Shown here: in pieces, positions 36,684 through 45,720 of the stretch
Layout: each line of letters opens with the position of its first letter
Numbering within the stretch: position 1 is the first letter of the stretch
Source: Desulfomonile sp963700305
Lineage (GTDB): Bacteria > Desulfobacterota > Desulfomonilia > Desulfomonilales > Desulfomonilaceae
Length of the DNA stretch: 64,000 bases
Assembly (NCBI GenBank): GCA_963700305.1
Contig: CAVOXB010000023.1
Coordinates: 1 to 64,000 of the forward strand
Reading direction: 5' to 3'
Position numbers and translations under genes: made by a program
The notes under the pieces: generated by a model
Seen by the model: the letters and a program-made list of their open reading frames with translations, nothing else
What the model was told of the DNA's origin: nothing
Databases searched by the model: none

Positions 36684-37685
36684 ATGTTGAGAAGAAAACT
36701 ATCTACGCTACTGGTATGTCTAATTTATTTTAGTTTAGTATTCGCAACCGGAGCGGCAGCGGACTCCATCAGGCAGGCCGTTGCTGACCCACCAACAGAT
36801 CGCGCTGCCTCACCCACACCTGACCTCAAGGGTCATACAAGAGTCAAAGCAGACAAGATCCAGAAGGTCCGCCCTATCTACATGGTCCAGCCCGAATTCA
36901 TCCCCATCGATCCACAGACGGTGGAATTTTGCCTCCCGGCCATCAGGGCCAAAGGCTGGGAAGCGGAGGCCCAAGTCATCTTTGCCAGAATCAAGGGTAA
37001 AATTCGTCTCTCCAACCCCTATTGGGGATGGGGATCGGGATGGGGCGGCTCGCCGGATCAGGATCTCAACGCCGATTGGGGCATACCCGACCATGGCGCA
37101 GTTGGTTCCTTTTCACTAAGCTACAAGTTCCGACCGAAGTGGTCCCTCCGGTATTCCATAATGCCCATGGAATTGAACGGCTCGGGTGGTAGCGGACAAT
37201 ACTACTGGTACGGTTATGGTCAGGGCACTCAGGTAAAATGGCAACGGCTGTACCAGCGTGCAGGTGTGGTTTACGACCCGATAGTTAACTACCGGACTAG
37301 GGTGGGCGTTTTCGCAGATTACGTACGGCTCGACGACAAGCTAAGTTTTGGTGGGACAGTTTGGTCCGGTTGGGGTAGTGGGGCTACCTTTGATCATCAA
37401 CTCAATATGGCAATGGCAGGTCTGGAGTTCGAGCGATGTTTGAAATCAGCACGTTTCTCGGGAAACCTTTCCCTTGAGTGCCGAGCCGGTCTTGCCTTCC
37501 TGGACGAAGCCGTGGGTTCAGACATAATGACTGGTCTGAAGTACACTATCCCGATGGGAAACGGACGATGGGGCTCCTTGTCAGGGGGTTACAGGTACGT
37601 GAACTTTAAGAAGGGGTACAACGATTTCAAGCAGATAGACGCTACTGTTGAAGGTGGATACCTCAAGATGGCTCTAATGTTTTGA
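36684..37685 (+). CDS. Outer-membrane beta-barrel-like protein
   Basis: A 333-residue exported protein. The signal peptide is about residues 1-27 (LSTLLVCLIYFSLVFATGAA). After a polar linker, alternating strands rich in Gly, Tyr and Trp follow, such as GSFSLSYKFRPKWSLRYSIM, and the protein ends in phenylalanine (KMALMF) as outer-membrane barrels do. A Gly/Trp-rich loop (PYWGWGSGWGGSPDQD) stands out. GGAGGAGGG precedes ATG 36684, and the four extra residues from 36672 are not needed. A strong terminator follows. No specific substrate can be named. Confidence 0.8.
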   Translation: MLRRKLSTLLVCLIYFSLVFATGAAADSIRQAVADPPTDRAASPTPDLKGHTRVKADKIQKVRPIYMVQPEFIPIDPQTVEFCLPAIRAKGWEAEAQVIFARIKGKIRLSNPYWGWGSGWGGSPDQDLNADWGIPDHGAVGSFSLSYKFRPKWSLRYSIMPMELNGSGGSGQYYWYGYGQGTQVKWQRLYQRAGVVYDPIVNYRTRVGVFADYVRLDDKLSFGGTVWSGWGSGATFDHQLNMAMAGLEFERCLKSARFSGNLSLECRAGLAFLDEAVGSDIMTGLKYTIPMGNGRWGSLSGGYRYVNFKKGYNDFKQIDATVEGGYLKMALMF

Positions 37686-37767
37686 CGTGATGGCATGTGC
37701 CGGGCTACTCCGAAAACACCCGGAACACGACATCTTTGCCAACGGCACTTTGAATAGCAATTCTTCA

Positions 37768-37826
37768 GCCCGACCAAAGCCCGGCCGTTCCCTCCCAGCT
37801 CGGTCCGCACGGTCGGGCTTTTTTTT
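37768..37826 (+). terminator. Rho-independent terminator
   Basis: GCCCGACC at 37768-37775 pairs exactly with GGTCGGGC at 37811-37818, directly followed by eight T. It ends the outer-membrane gene transcript 80 bases after the stop. Confidence 0.85.
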
Positions 37827-38057
37827 AGCTCCATGGCCCTCTCTGAAGCCGATCCTAATAGGGTGCATTGATTTCTTGTCGGGAACGGCTTAAGTAATAA
37901 TTGTTATAAAGGAGTCGCAAGGTGGTTGGTTCCGGTCCTGGAACGGTGTGCACGGCGTTTGAGCGGCAGGGTACTCTGTAGGGGGGCTAGATATGGATCA
38001 AGAAGTAGCCAACATCAGCCCGCTGGTCGATCAGGCTGTCTTTTTTGTGCGAGGTCA

Positions 38058-38098
38058 GGTGCGGCTGGATTTGAACCAGCGACCCCTGCATCCCGAAG
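38058..38098 (-). tRNA. 3' fragment of a tRNA-Pro(CGG) gene (probable att remnant)
   Basis: Read leftward, a TTCGGGA anticodon loop is followed by TGCAG, a variable region and the T arm GCTGG-TTCAAAT-CCAGC, then an acceptor strand. The 5' half is missing, replaced by unrelated sequence toward higher coordinates. Translated rightward it gives GFEPATPASR, a well-known spurious peptide that arises from tRNA DNA. It marks a second integration junction, with the inserted DNA to the right. Confidence 0.55.
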
Positions 38099-38261
38099 AC
38101 AGAGTACAAACCAATACTGAAGCGGCTACGCGACGAATTCCCTTGAAAAATCAATACCCATTAAGCAGTTTGAAGTCTTATGGATACGAATCAGTACGTA
38201 AAAAGCGACGTCAAAATGACGTCAGGATACCCAGAACTATTATTCCGGCTATTCGATCGAT

Positions 38262-38523
38262 GGGATCAGAGGGTTCAACGTCCTGGACGAGTCCTTTTAT
38301 GTCCCAAGGGAATATTTCAGGCCGTTTTTTATGTCATTCGAGGAAACCGCAACGCGTGAAAATTCGATTTTCTTCAGCGGCTGCTCACGTTGTTCGTGAA
38401 AGAATTTGGCATCCCACACAAGAAATCAGACAGCTTTCGGACGGAAGAGCGGAGATTTCGCTAGAAGTTCCCATCAACTATGATATCATTTCTCGATTCT
38501 TGGATTTGGTTCGGCAGCAATAG
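38262..38523 (+). pseudogene. WYL-domain regulator remnant
   Basis: Two pieces in different frames resemble the WYL ligand-binding domain of transcriptional regulators. The first, from about 38262, reads FNVLDESFYVPREYFRPF, the segment after the WYL motif. The second, to the stop at 38523, reads RVKIRFSSAAAHVVRERIWH followed by a Gln-x-Ile turn and DGRAEISLEVPINYDIISRF. The N-terminal helix-turn-helix and the WYL motif itself are absent, so more than one frameshift separates this from a working gene. The 176-codon frame from 37993 that includes it begins inside the tRNA fragment and is not real at its 5' part. Confidence 0.55.
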
Positions 38524-38712
38524 TTCTTGAGCCAACCTCCTTTCGAACCCGGATAAGGGATGAGATTCAAGTAGCTGCATCAAACTACTAAAGGCCCTTG
38601 CCTGTGAGCGAAGTCTTTGCGAAAAAACTTCCTGCTCGTTTGACCTTATTTGACACACGTGTGGGCTAAGTTAGGGGGGGATGATCCGTTTCGATCTCGA
38701 ATATAAGGAAAA

Positions 38713-38973
38713 ATGGGATGTATGAACGAACGGCAATCACCTCTTGAAGCGAAATACGCAGTGGATGCCACCAAAGATGCCGTCGCCACCTACAAGATCG
38801 CAGACAGACGCAGCGTCTTCCAGCCCCTTGAAGTAGATGATTTGCTGGCCCTGGACAGGGTCAAGATCAATGGAAGAGCTTTTCCTCTGTCAAAAGGCCT
38901 TGGGGTCTACTTAGTGAACTCCGGCAAACATGAACAGGGAAGATGCAAGCTCCGAATCAAATCTTTGATTTGA
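38713..38973 (+). CDS. Small hypothetical protein
   Basis: An 86-residue frame with AAGGAAAA just before ATG 38713 and protein-like composition (EVDDLLALDRVKINGRAFPL). I do not recognise a family, and it has no signal peptide or membrane segment. It stands alone between the WYL remnant and the GT4 gene. An expressed gene is plausible, not shown. Confidence 0.4.
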   Translation: MGCMNERQSPLEAKYAVDATKDAVATYKIADRRSVFQPLEVDDLLALDRVKINGRAFPLSKGLGVYLVNSGKHEQGRCKLRIKSLI

Positions 38974-39171
38974 GATTTGGGTATGTACAAAGTCCATAGG
39001 AGATCCGTAATCGGGTATGAGCATGAGTTGCATCCCTCTTTCAAGAAAACCCCCGAAATTGACACAATCCTTTGCAGAAAGACGAAATGGGCGGCTAGTA
39101 TAAGCTCATTCGAAAATAAATTCTTTACTACAGACCCCGCGCTCAGGATTCGACTGTGATACACTAGGCAA

Positions 39172-40305
39172 ATGAAGTTTGCCATTGATTGCAGAATGAT
39201 CGACCGAAGCGGTATCGGGACGGTAATTCAGGAAGTGGTTCCTCGACTACTCGCTGCGCCCCATCGCTTCGTCCTGCTCGGTGATCCAGATAAGTTGGCC
39301 CATTATGTAAACGACCATACAGAGCTTGTTTCATTCCAAAAGCCAATCTACTCCATTGGCGAACAGATCGGCTTTCCCCGACGAGTGCTTCGGGGAACCG
39401 ACGTGCTGCTCTGTCCGCACTACAACATTCCAGTCTCTACTTTTTCGCGGATTGTTGTGATAGTTCACGATTTGGCGCATCTCGTCCTTCCTCAGTTCTT
39501 CGGTGGAATGGGCAAGAGGATTTATGCTCATTTCTTTTTCCGCGCAGTTTTGAGAAACGCGGCCATGATAGTCTCACCTTCGGAATTCACCCGTAAGGAG
39601 ATTCTCACTCATCTGCGTGTTCTTCCAAAAAGAGTGATTACCATTCCCAACGGACCGGGACGCTCCTTCACTCTGCCGGTTGATATGTCAGTCGATCGGC
39701 TAGTCCGCTATGGTGTGAGCGTGCCATATATACTGGCACTTGGAAACGTTAAGCCTCATAAGAACCTTGAAATGCTCCTCAAAGCTTTCCTCCTTGTCAA
39801 GAAATCTGCTGATCCAAGGCTCAAGTTGGTAATCACAGGACAAAGTTTCGAGAGTGACAGTGCGAAGACTCGTTTCCAGGGCTGGTCATTTGAACAGTTG
39901 AACGAGAACGGAGTGGTGCTGACGGGACTTGTTTCTGACGAAGATATGGGAGCAGTGTATCACAATGCTAGTCTTCACGTGTTGCCCTCATTATACGAGG
40001 GCTTTGGGCTCACCCCTTTGGAAGCACTCCGTTTTGGCACTTTGCCATTAGTCGCAGACGTCGCTGCTCTTAAGGAAGTGGTGGATGATCCGGATCTGCG
40101 TTTTAATCCAAAAGAACCTCAAGATGTGGCAAACAAGATTATTGCCTTCTTGTGTGAACCGGAATTACTGCACAAAAAACTGTCGGAACAAAGAAAACGA
40201 ATGGAGCGTTTCTCGTGGGATACCACAGCCGAAGCCTATTTACATTTGATCGAGAAGATCGGCGGAAATAAGAAAGGCAACTTGAGTCGTCCCAGCTCGC
40301 AGTGA
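39172..40305 (+). CDS. Glycosyltransferase family 4 protein
   Basis: A 377-residue GT-B enzyme. N-terminal half: FAIDCRMIDRSGIGTVIQEV and PHYNIPVSTFSRIVVIVHDL. C-terminal nucleotide-sugar half: YILALGNVKPHKNLEMLLKA, KLVITGQSF and the E-x7-E motif PSLYEGFGLTPLEALRFG. It resembles mannosyltransferases of surface-polysaccharide loci. It is isolated: a relic lies upstream and a truncated transposase downstream. The GT locus at 52 kb may be functionally related. Confidence 0.9.
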   Translation: MKFAIDCRMIDRSGIGTVIQEVVPRLLAAPHRFVLLGDPDKLAHYVNDHTELVSFQKPIYSIGEQIGFPRRVLRGTDVLLCPHYNIPVSTFSRIVVIVHDLAHLVLPQFFGGMGKRIYAHFFFRAVLRNAAMIVSPSEFTRKEILTHLRVLPKRVITIPNGPGRSFTLPVDMSVDRLVRYGVSVPYILALGNVKPHKNLEMLLKAFLLVKKSADPRLKLVITGQSFESDSAKTRFQGWSFEQLNENGVVLTGLVSDEDMGAVYHNASLHVLPSLYEGFGLTPLEALRFGTLPLVADVAALKEVVDDPDLRFNPKEPQDVANKIIAFLCEPELLHKKLSEQRKRMERFSWDTTAEAYLHLIEKIGGNKKGNLSRPSSQ

Positions 40306-40885
40306 GTCGTCATTGTCCTGTCTGACGTTTACACCCCACAATGGACAAAGAGATTGCCGAAGACCGCTCCGATGTCTTACAGGACCAACTTTTCACCGCT
40401 GTTTTTTGTGCTAACATAGCGAATGCCTAGGACCTTGCGCGTGCCCGTCTTGCGACAATGTGAATATCAGAAAAGGGCATCCAAACGCCTGGACCAATAT
40501 TCACTTGACGATTAGGAAGTTTGTGCACTTATTATTGGGACTTGAGGCCATTTCACGTAAGGAAAAACATGAATATCCGAGAGCTAACAGCAACAAGCCA
40601 AACCATGGCCCTTGCCTTGGTTTCTGAGCCTGCCGTGTACCTCACGGCAGAATAAACTATCTATGTTTACCGGAATTATGCGGCGGTCTTGCCATTTTGT
40701 GCGTTTTGGCACCGTTGAAGGTGAGAGGGATCGGCCGGTTGACCGCGAAAAGGTCTCCGTTTGGACTCTCACACGACCAGACGGAAGCAAAACCGTCGTC
40801 ATGTTGATGAAAAAGCTCCCTTTATCCTGTTTTTGATCGTACTTCACCCTCCGCCACTCCGTCAAACATTTTTCCGCCGCGCTCG
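40306..40885. other. Gap between GT4 gene and transposase remnant
   Basis: No gene is supported. A 121-codon leftward frame (40584-40949) overlaps the 3' end of the transposase remnant and has no family signature. Part of this stretch is probably the non-coding end of the same insertion sequence. Confidence 0.35.
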
Positions 40886-41341
40886 TCACCCGAACACGGA
40901 GCGATAATGTTGAGCCAAAGGAAAGGCCGACGCGACATGAACATACCACCTCCGACCGTGATACGCGACTTTCGCTCCGACCTTAATCAGACGCTTGATG
41001 AGCCACTCCATTGAACGTTTGACCTCTTCATTCACGAGATAGAATTGTCGGAGCATGTGGAGGAGATTGTAGGCCAAGACTCCCATGAGCAACCGGGCTT
41101 GGTTGGCAGCAAATCGGCGACAACTGGTCTTGTCACAGCGAAGCGTGTTCTTACCTTCTTTGATCCGGTTCTCAACGTCGCCACGCCCATTGTACACCTT
41201 GACCACATTTCCGGCCGGGAGCTTAGAGTTGGTGACGATGAACCCGAGCCGCGGGAAGAGTTCCCCATAATGCCACTCGATCTTGGCGACCACTCTGCGT
41301 TCTTTGTCCCAAGTCTGTGCCTTGTACCGGAGATTGAAAAT
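40886..41341 (-). pseudogene. Truncated IS1380/IS4-type transposase
   Basis: Only the C-terminal ~150 residues remain: RYKAQTWDKERRVVAKIEWH at the broken edge, then the catalytic block VYNGRGDVENRIKEGKNTL and the tail AYNLLHMLRQFYL. The two catalytic aspartates that should precede are missing, because the reading frame ends in unrelated AT-rich DNA at about 41341. It differs from the IS1380-type copy at 4704. It marks decay of mobile DNA at the left of the 41-51 kb mosaic. Confidence 0.85.
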
Positions 41342-41815
41342 TAAATTTTCTTCAGTATTCCCTCAAAGATAGATTGTTTCTTATGAATTGCCAATCATAT
41401 GCTTAAGTTTTTACATCGGCCTGCACTCTCTGGGGCCCAAGTCCAGCCTTTTTGATGAATATTCGATTTATGAGATCAGTATAAGGGGGGAGTATCGGCT
41501 CTGACACTGAACTTGTCTGTCCAAGCACGTAAACCCTGTCCTCATCCTCCTTTCCATCTTTTTCCCTTAAAAACCTCCTCCACGCCGCCCCTTCCCATCA
41601 CCCGACATTCCGAATCCGCTTTAACTCTTCCCCATTCCCGCATTTCCCTATTTCATTAATCAACCCTTGAGCGCCGTTCACTTCCCGGCAGCATCGGCCA
41701 AAGCCCACGCTTGCGCGCTGTTATTTAATATATTTAATGAGTTAACGATACAACAAGAGGTCAAGCGACAAACTGCGCTTGCAGTGCGCACAAGAATTCA
41801 TGAGGAGGTGAAGCA
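41342..41815. other. Non-coding region
   Basis: No supported gene. Direction of the following small genes suggests a promoter near 41720-41760, where AT-rich TTATTTAATATATTTAATG occurs, but boxes are ambiguous. Confidence 0.3.
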
Positions 41816-41986
41816 ATGCAAACCGAGGGAGGCGGCTCCAGGCTGCTGATTCTGCTTCTGGCGCTTATTTACATCATATCACCCATCGATATCGTACCGG
41901 ATGTGATCCCTGTCGCTGGATGGCTGGACGATGTGATTGTGGCTCTGGTTGCGGGTACTCTGGCGCTGGGCGCTGGAAGCAAATAA
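41816..41986 (+). CDS. DUF1232 (YkvA-family) small membrane protein
   Basis: A 56-residue protein, too short for a usual gene filter. The core IYIISPIDIVPDVIPVAGWL followed by DD is the DUF1232 signature, in which SPIDLIPD and GWLDD are near-invariant. A hydrophobic N-terminal helix (LLILLLALIYII) and a second one at the end imply two membrane passes. GAGGAGGTGAAGC is an excellent ribosome site. The next small membrane protein starts 14 bases downstream, so the two form an operon. Function of the family is unknown. Confidence 0.85.
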   Translation: MQTEGGGSRLLILLLALIYIISPIDIVPDVIPVAGWLDDVIVALVAGTLALGAGSK

Positions 41987-42000
41987 GAAAGGAGGCCCTA

Positions 42001-42209
42001 TGAGCAAAGCAGGAATAGCAGCAGTATTGAGCCTGGTTATTCCCGGAGCCGGGCAAATCTATAACGGAGACTTCTTGCGAGGAGTTTTCTGGCTCATTAT
42101 CACACCGGGATTGTGGATTGGATCTGGCGGCACTTTAGGATGGGTCTGCCACTGTGCTTCAGCGTACACGGCTTATTACAGGGCCGACAGAGGCATGAGC
42201 ACACTTTAA
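42001..42209 (+). CDS. Small membrane protein (TM2/DUF5683-like)
   Basis: A 69-residue protein with AAAGGAGG seven bases before the ATG. It starts SKAGIAAVLSLVIPGAGQIY followed by NGDFLRGVFWL, the pattern of small TM2-type proteins in which PGxGQxY-G is conserved, and has two hydrophobic helices. It lies in a run of short-spaced rightward genes (41816-42878). The role is unknown. Confidence 0.7.
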
Positions 42210-42226
42210 TAAGGAAGGAAAAAACG

Positions 42227-42694
42227 ATGACATTTGCAAACGGATTTCGCGAAGACGAGCTTGTTTCACGCAAGCAGAAGATCAATGGGGAATGGATCGA
42301 ATCATATTTCCCCAGGGTTGGTGGAAGACTGAGGCTCGCCCATGAGAATAACGGCAAGCTCAGTATTCAAACGGAGATCGTCAAACTGGATGATTCTCTG
42401 GCTATTGTCAAGGCGACAACGGCAACGGATAAAGGCTCATTCTCCGGGCTTGGTACAGCCTCAGCACAAAGGGATGCACGTCTTGCGGATAGCCTCTTGG
42501 AGTTGGCCGAGACCCGATCAATAGCCAGGGCTTTGCGGTTTTCGGGATACGGAATGGAATATACAGGAGCGGAGGAGGTGTCTCACGTGGTCTCTGATAC
42601 TGCTCCGATTGAGCAAAACGGGAACAAAGAGCCCGCTTCGGTATTTCAAGACAGCAATGGCAATGGCAAACCGGAATCAAAACCTGGCGAATAA
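42227..42694 (+). CDS. Phage/plasmid-type hypothetical protein
   Basis: A 155-residue protein that opens with GFREDELVSRKQKINGEW and contains GLGTASAQRDARLADSLLEL then AETRSIARALRFSGYG. This arrangement (sequence check of a sample, then AETRxxARALR) is common in phage and plasmid proteins linked to single-strand annealing modules; I infer only that. AAGGAAGG precedes ATG 42227. The C-terminal end (GNGKPESKPGE) is followed at once by a second frame that looks like its missing C-terminal domain. Confidence 0.6.
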   Translation: MTFANGFREDELVSRKQKINGEWIESYFPRVGGRLRLAHENNGKLSIQTEIVKLDDSLAIVKATTATDKGSFSGLGTASAQRDARLADSLLELAETRSIARALRFSGYGMEYTGAEEVSHVVSDTAPIEQNGNKEPASVFQDSNGNGKPESKPGE

Positions 42695-42878
42695 TGGTAC
42701 TGGCAAAGCCAGCCAGGCACAATGCAGGGCATTATATGCACTCTCTCGCAAGACCAAGATGCACGAGGAAGATATAGAGAGAATGCTTTCGCCACTTCAG
42801 GCCACACGTTTTGAAGACCTCACCGTTGCCGATGCTTCCCGCCTGATTCAATATCTCCAGACCCAGATCGCTGCTTAG
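42660..42878 (+). CDS. C-terminal domain of the preceding protein or overlapping small gene
   Basis: This frame encodes NNGTGKASQAQCRALYALSR and ends DLTVADASRLIQYLQTQIAA. That pattern (linker, QxRALYAL-, then LTxxxASxLIxxL) is the usual C-terminal domain fused to proteins like the one at 42227. Removing one base near 42688-42692 would fuse both into a 216-residue protein. No ribosome site is seen before ATG 42660, so a frameshifted single gene is the simpler reading. Confidence 0.55.
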   Translation, partial: AMANRNQNLANNGTGKASQAQCRALYALSRKTKMHEEDIERMLSPLQATRFEDLTVADASRLIQYLQTQIAA

Positions 42879-42901
42879 AGCAATTCAGATTTGTCCAACT
42901 C

Positions 42902-43032
42902 CCCGTTTGAACGGGAAGTAGAAAATTCGCGCGAAAACATTTCCGTTCGAACGGAAAACTCAGAGACTTTTTGTTCTGTGGCCGGATTGTGCCGTACCTG
43001 CTGACCCGAAACGCTCCATCCGTTCGAACGGA
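42902..43032. promoter_or_regulatory. Three CCGTTYGAACGG palindromes upstream of the nuclease gene
   Basis: CCCGTTTGAACGGG (42902-42915), TTCCGTTCGAACGGAA (42941-42956) and TCCGTTCGAACGGA (43019-43032) are near-perfect palindromes within 131 bases. They precede the PD-(D/E)XK gene by about 50 bases, as an operator would. A fourth copy, TTCCGTTTGAACGGAA, lies inside the polymerase fragment at 49378-49393. Confidence 0.55.
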
Positions 43033-43079
43033 AATGCTCGGGTCGGCAATCCATTCCATAAAAGAATAGAGAGGATTAC

Positions 43080-43847
43080 ATGGACGAAAACAAAGCCCAT
43101 CTGTCGTATTCCCAAGTGAACACCTATCTCATGTGTCCGCTTAAGTACAACCTTCATTATGTGGAACAGATTGAACCGCAATTCACGCCGGCACCATTGG
43201 CATTCGGTTCTGCAATCCATGAAGCAGTAGCAGCATTTTACCAGAGCATCCTGGAGGGTGATCCTATCTCCGTTTCCCAGATGCATGACGTGTACCGGGA
43301 AATCTGGGCGGCGAAATCAAAGGAAAGCGAAATTAAATTCTTCAACGGCGATTCTGAAACATCGTTGTTCAAAAAAGCCCAAGCCATGTTGGAAGCCTTC
43401 ATAAACTCATTCGATCCTTCCGTTCAGATTGTCGGAATTGAGGAACCATTTGAAGTCAGCCTGGGCGATTCTATTCCGCCGGTGATCGGATGGATTGATA
43501 CAGTGGAGCTTTCCCCGAATGGTACAGTGACAGTCGTCGATCTGAAAACAGCCTCAAAACGTTATTCAGATCAACACGTCCAGTCAAACCTTCAGCTCAC
43601 ATGCTATTCCCTGGGAGCCCAGTCTTTGGGGTTCAATGGGGAGACAAAGTTCCGGTTGGATGTTCTTCTGAAGACCCAGAAACCGGAGGTTGTCAGATAC
43701 GAGACCACGCGAACGGATGCTGACCGAAATAGGTTCATCAGGCTTGTGAAATCCGTGTGGCAGGGGATCGAAAAGGGTGTGTTCTACCCCAAAGAAGACT
43801 GGCAATGCGGTCAGTGTGCGTATTCAGACCAGTGCAAGCTATGGTAG
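43080..43847 (+). CDS. PD-(D/E)XK nuclease of the RecB/Cas4 type with iron-sulfur cysteines
   Basis: A 255-residue nuclease. The active-site residues are in GWIDTVELS and TVVDLKTASK (motif GWID...DLKT), with a conserved Gln/Tyr helix LQLTCYSLGAQ. The cluster cysteines are in YLMCPLKY and the C-terminal CGQCAYSDQC, as in Cas4 and AddB-like nucleases. No Cas1 or Cas2 lies nearby and no CRISPR array was seen, so a phage or mobile-element DNA processing role is more likely than adaptation. A terminator follows within 30 bases. Confidence 0.85.
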   Translation: MDENKAHLSYSQVNTYLMCPLKYNLHYVEQIEPQFTPAPLAFGSAIHEAVAAFYQSILEGDPISVSQMHDVYREIWAAKSKESEIKFFNGDSETSLFKKAQAMLEAFINSFDPSVQIVGIEEPFEVSLGDSIPPVIGWIDTVELSPNGTVTVVDLKTASKRYSDQHVQSNLQLTCYSLGAQSLGFNGETKFRLDVLLKTQKPEVVRYETTRTDADRNRFIRLVKSVWQGIEKGVFYPKEDWQCGQCAYSDQCKLW

Positions 43848-43873
43848 CACTCTAATGATTACTCTGTACAAAG

Positions 43874-43900
43874 AGCCGCTATCCTTTGCGGCTTTTATTT
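43874..43900 (+). terminator. Rho-independent terminator after the nuclease gene
   Basis: AGCCGC at 43874-43879 pairs with GCGGCT at 43888-43893, followed by a T-rich run. It lies 27 bases after the stop codon. Confidence 0.75.
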
Positions 43901-44138
43901 TTAGCGGTTTTTCTCCCGAGAGCGAGAGACAATCAGTGACAGCAGAACCTGTAATGTCCACTTGAATCCAATTTGTTCGTGTGTCGCTTGCCTTCGACAA
44001 GGAACACCTATTTTCTCTTCTACCTGGATATGGTAGATTATTCCTCAGGCATTATGAGCAGTTTTGACCTCTGGTGCATGTCGGTACTTACTTTGAGAAT
44101 GTCAAAGGCTGTGATATGAATTACACAAGGGAATAGTT

Positions 44139-44375
44139 ATGACCACTAAAATGCTCAATGTGCGATCTCTGGTAAGGGATATTCGTCAGGGTCTTAAAGA
44201 ATCAGTAGTGTTATCAAAGTACGCTCTTACCACGCGGCAATTGGAGAGACTTTTGAATAGTATGCTGAAAGCAGGCCATCTGACTGATATGGAAGTTTTG
44301 AACTGGTTGAAGCTTACGGACAGTCAACTAATGAGAGCCTTTCGTGATGACACCTCTAACGGAAAAGACTGCTGA
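44139..44375 (+). CDS. Small helical-domain protein shared with the hybrid kinase
   Basis: A 78-residue protein: NVRSLVRDIRQGLKESVVLS, then KYALTTRQLERLLNSMLKAG. It aligns with the first 50 residues of the hybrid kinase at 11814 (ARDLGRGLSDAELMEKYRLS). The domain is known to me only as a small helix-turn-helix-like unit frequent in deltaproteobacterial signalling proteins; a DNA- or protein-binding role is inferred. It is not in an obvious operon. Confidence 0.6.
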   Translation: MTTKMLNVRSLVRDIRQGLKESVVLSKYALTTRQLERLLNSMLKAGHLTDMEVLNWLKLTDSQLMRAFRDDTSNGKDC

Positions 44376-44580
44376 TCCATTAGCCCGGATTATTCTACGG
44401 CAGGACAAAAATGTTTTCTTCCGGTCAACCATCTGAACGAAATAGATCTCTGTCGAGCGGTAATCTGAGGCACGAGAGCGGTGAAGAGCTAAAGAGGCCC
44501 CTATAGATCGCTATTCGTGGAAATTCAGCCGGCGATCATCGCATGTTGGCTAGGCACGGGGTTTTGCGGGAGCAATTGAC

Positions 44581-45219
44581 ATGAATAATGAAAAGAGGGA
44601 TTTCGACCAGTCGGCAGCTACCTGGGACGATGAACCGAGACGAGTCAGGCTAGCCCGAGATATCGCTGACGCCATATCGAGAGCCATTGAGCTGACTCCA
44701 AACATGGATATTTTGGACTTCGGCTGCGGGACGGGACTTCTGGCTCTACGATTACAGCCTTTCGTCCATTCAGTAACGGCCGTTGACAGTTCACAAGGAA
44801 TGCTGGACGTGCTCAACGCTAAGATCGAAAAAGCGCATTTGGCAAACGTGAGGACTCGATTTATTGACATGGAACAAGGCGACGTCCTGGACGGCAATTA
44901 TCATCTCGTCGTGACTAGCATGACCCTTCACCATGTGCAAGACGTCAGGGCGCTTCTCCGCACGTTATTCGCTGTTCTAAACCCCAGCGGATATCTGTGT
45001 ATAACCGATCTGGATCTCGAGGGCGGACGGTTTCACAGCGACAACAAAGGGGTGTTCCACTTCGGATTCGATCGGTCAACGTTACGCAAGTACCTTGCAG
45101 AAGCAGGACTTGATGACGTTCGGGACATGAAGGCGGCAGAAATGACGAAGCAGCTTCCGGATGGAGCAGACAGTCGTTTTAACGTGTTTCTCATGATTGG
45201 CCGGAAAAAGGCTGCGTGA
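44581..45219 (+). CDS. Class I SAM-dependent methyltransferase
   Basis: A 212-residue Rossmann methyltransferase of the UbiE/type-11 type. Motif I is MDILDFGCGTGLLALRL, the acidic ribose-binding residue is in VTAVDSSQGMLDVL, and motif IV is LVVTSMTLHHVQDVRALL. The C-terminal part (HFGFDRSTLRKYLAEAGLDD) is typical. The substrate is unknown. It has no obvious partner gene. Confidence 0.9.
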   Translation: MNNEKRDFDQSAATWDDEPRRVRLARDIADAISRAIELTPNMDILDFGCGTGLLALRLQPFVHSVTAVDSSQGMLDVLNAKIEKAHLANVRTRFIDMEQGDVLDGNYHLVVTSMTLHHVQDVRALLRTLFAVLNPSGYLCITDLDLEGGRFHSDNKGVFHFGFDRSTLRKYLAEAGLDDVRDMKAAEMTKQLPDGADSRFNVFLMIGRKKAA

Positions 45220-45720
45220 TTGCGGTCTTAACAGACGATATCAAGATGTTGGAAAGACATTGCAAGACGTGGACAGGCCTAAAACTACATCAACCATTTT
45301 AGAGGCGACACCTTTCCGGAACTGTAGGAGATTAGCGGGTTCATTGGGGTATCCGTCCTGAAAAGCGCTATGGCAAAGTGACCCGAGTTTTTGATCAGCG
45401 CTGTCCGAACAGACTGTTTCAGAGGATTTAAGGATTCCTTTTGTCCTTGGCTTCGGGCCTGTGAAGGCTTGTCTTGCTCCCAATAATGCGCTAGGCGACT
45501 AGAGCTTCTGGCCACATTCTCTATGTTTTCCACCTCAAGCATATTGATCTGATGGTGCTAAAAATGACGTAAAGTTAACAGCTTTATTTCGTTATACAAG
45601 TTGCTTCCCGTAATCACCCATCCGCATTCTCCATACCGGCACCGATTTAACTTACCTGCTTCCTGTTCCAGAGAGCGAGCGGTTTCTCGCACCACAAATC
45701 TTTCTTTATCGGAGGCTATT
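45220..45720. other. Non-coding region before MerR-like gene
   Basis: An 85-codon leftward frame (45285-45542) shows no family features and is not called. The upstream part of the 124-codon frame from 45601 is also rejected as coding. No terminator with T-tract was found after the methyltransferase. Confidence 0.3.

Noticed and set aside
37926..38120. Frame with GFEPATPASR
   Set aside because: A well-known artefact of translating tRNA DNA; the bases belong to the tRNA-Pro fragment.
40584..40949. 121-codon leftward frame after the transposase remnant
   Set aside because: Overlaps the transposase end in another frame and has no motif.
43080..43847. Cas4 adaptation nuclease as part of a CRISPR system
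   Set aside because: No repeats of CRISPR type and no Cas1/Cas2 in the window, so only a Cas4/RecB-like nuclease is called.
45285..45542. 85-codon leftward frame
   Set aside because: No family features and no supporting ribosome site.
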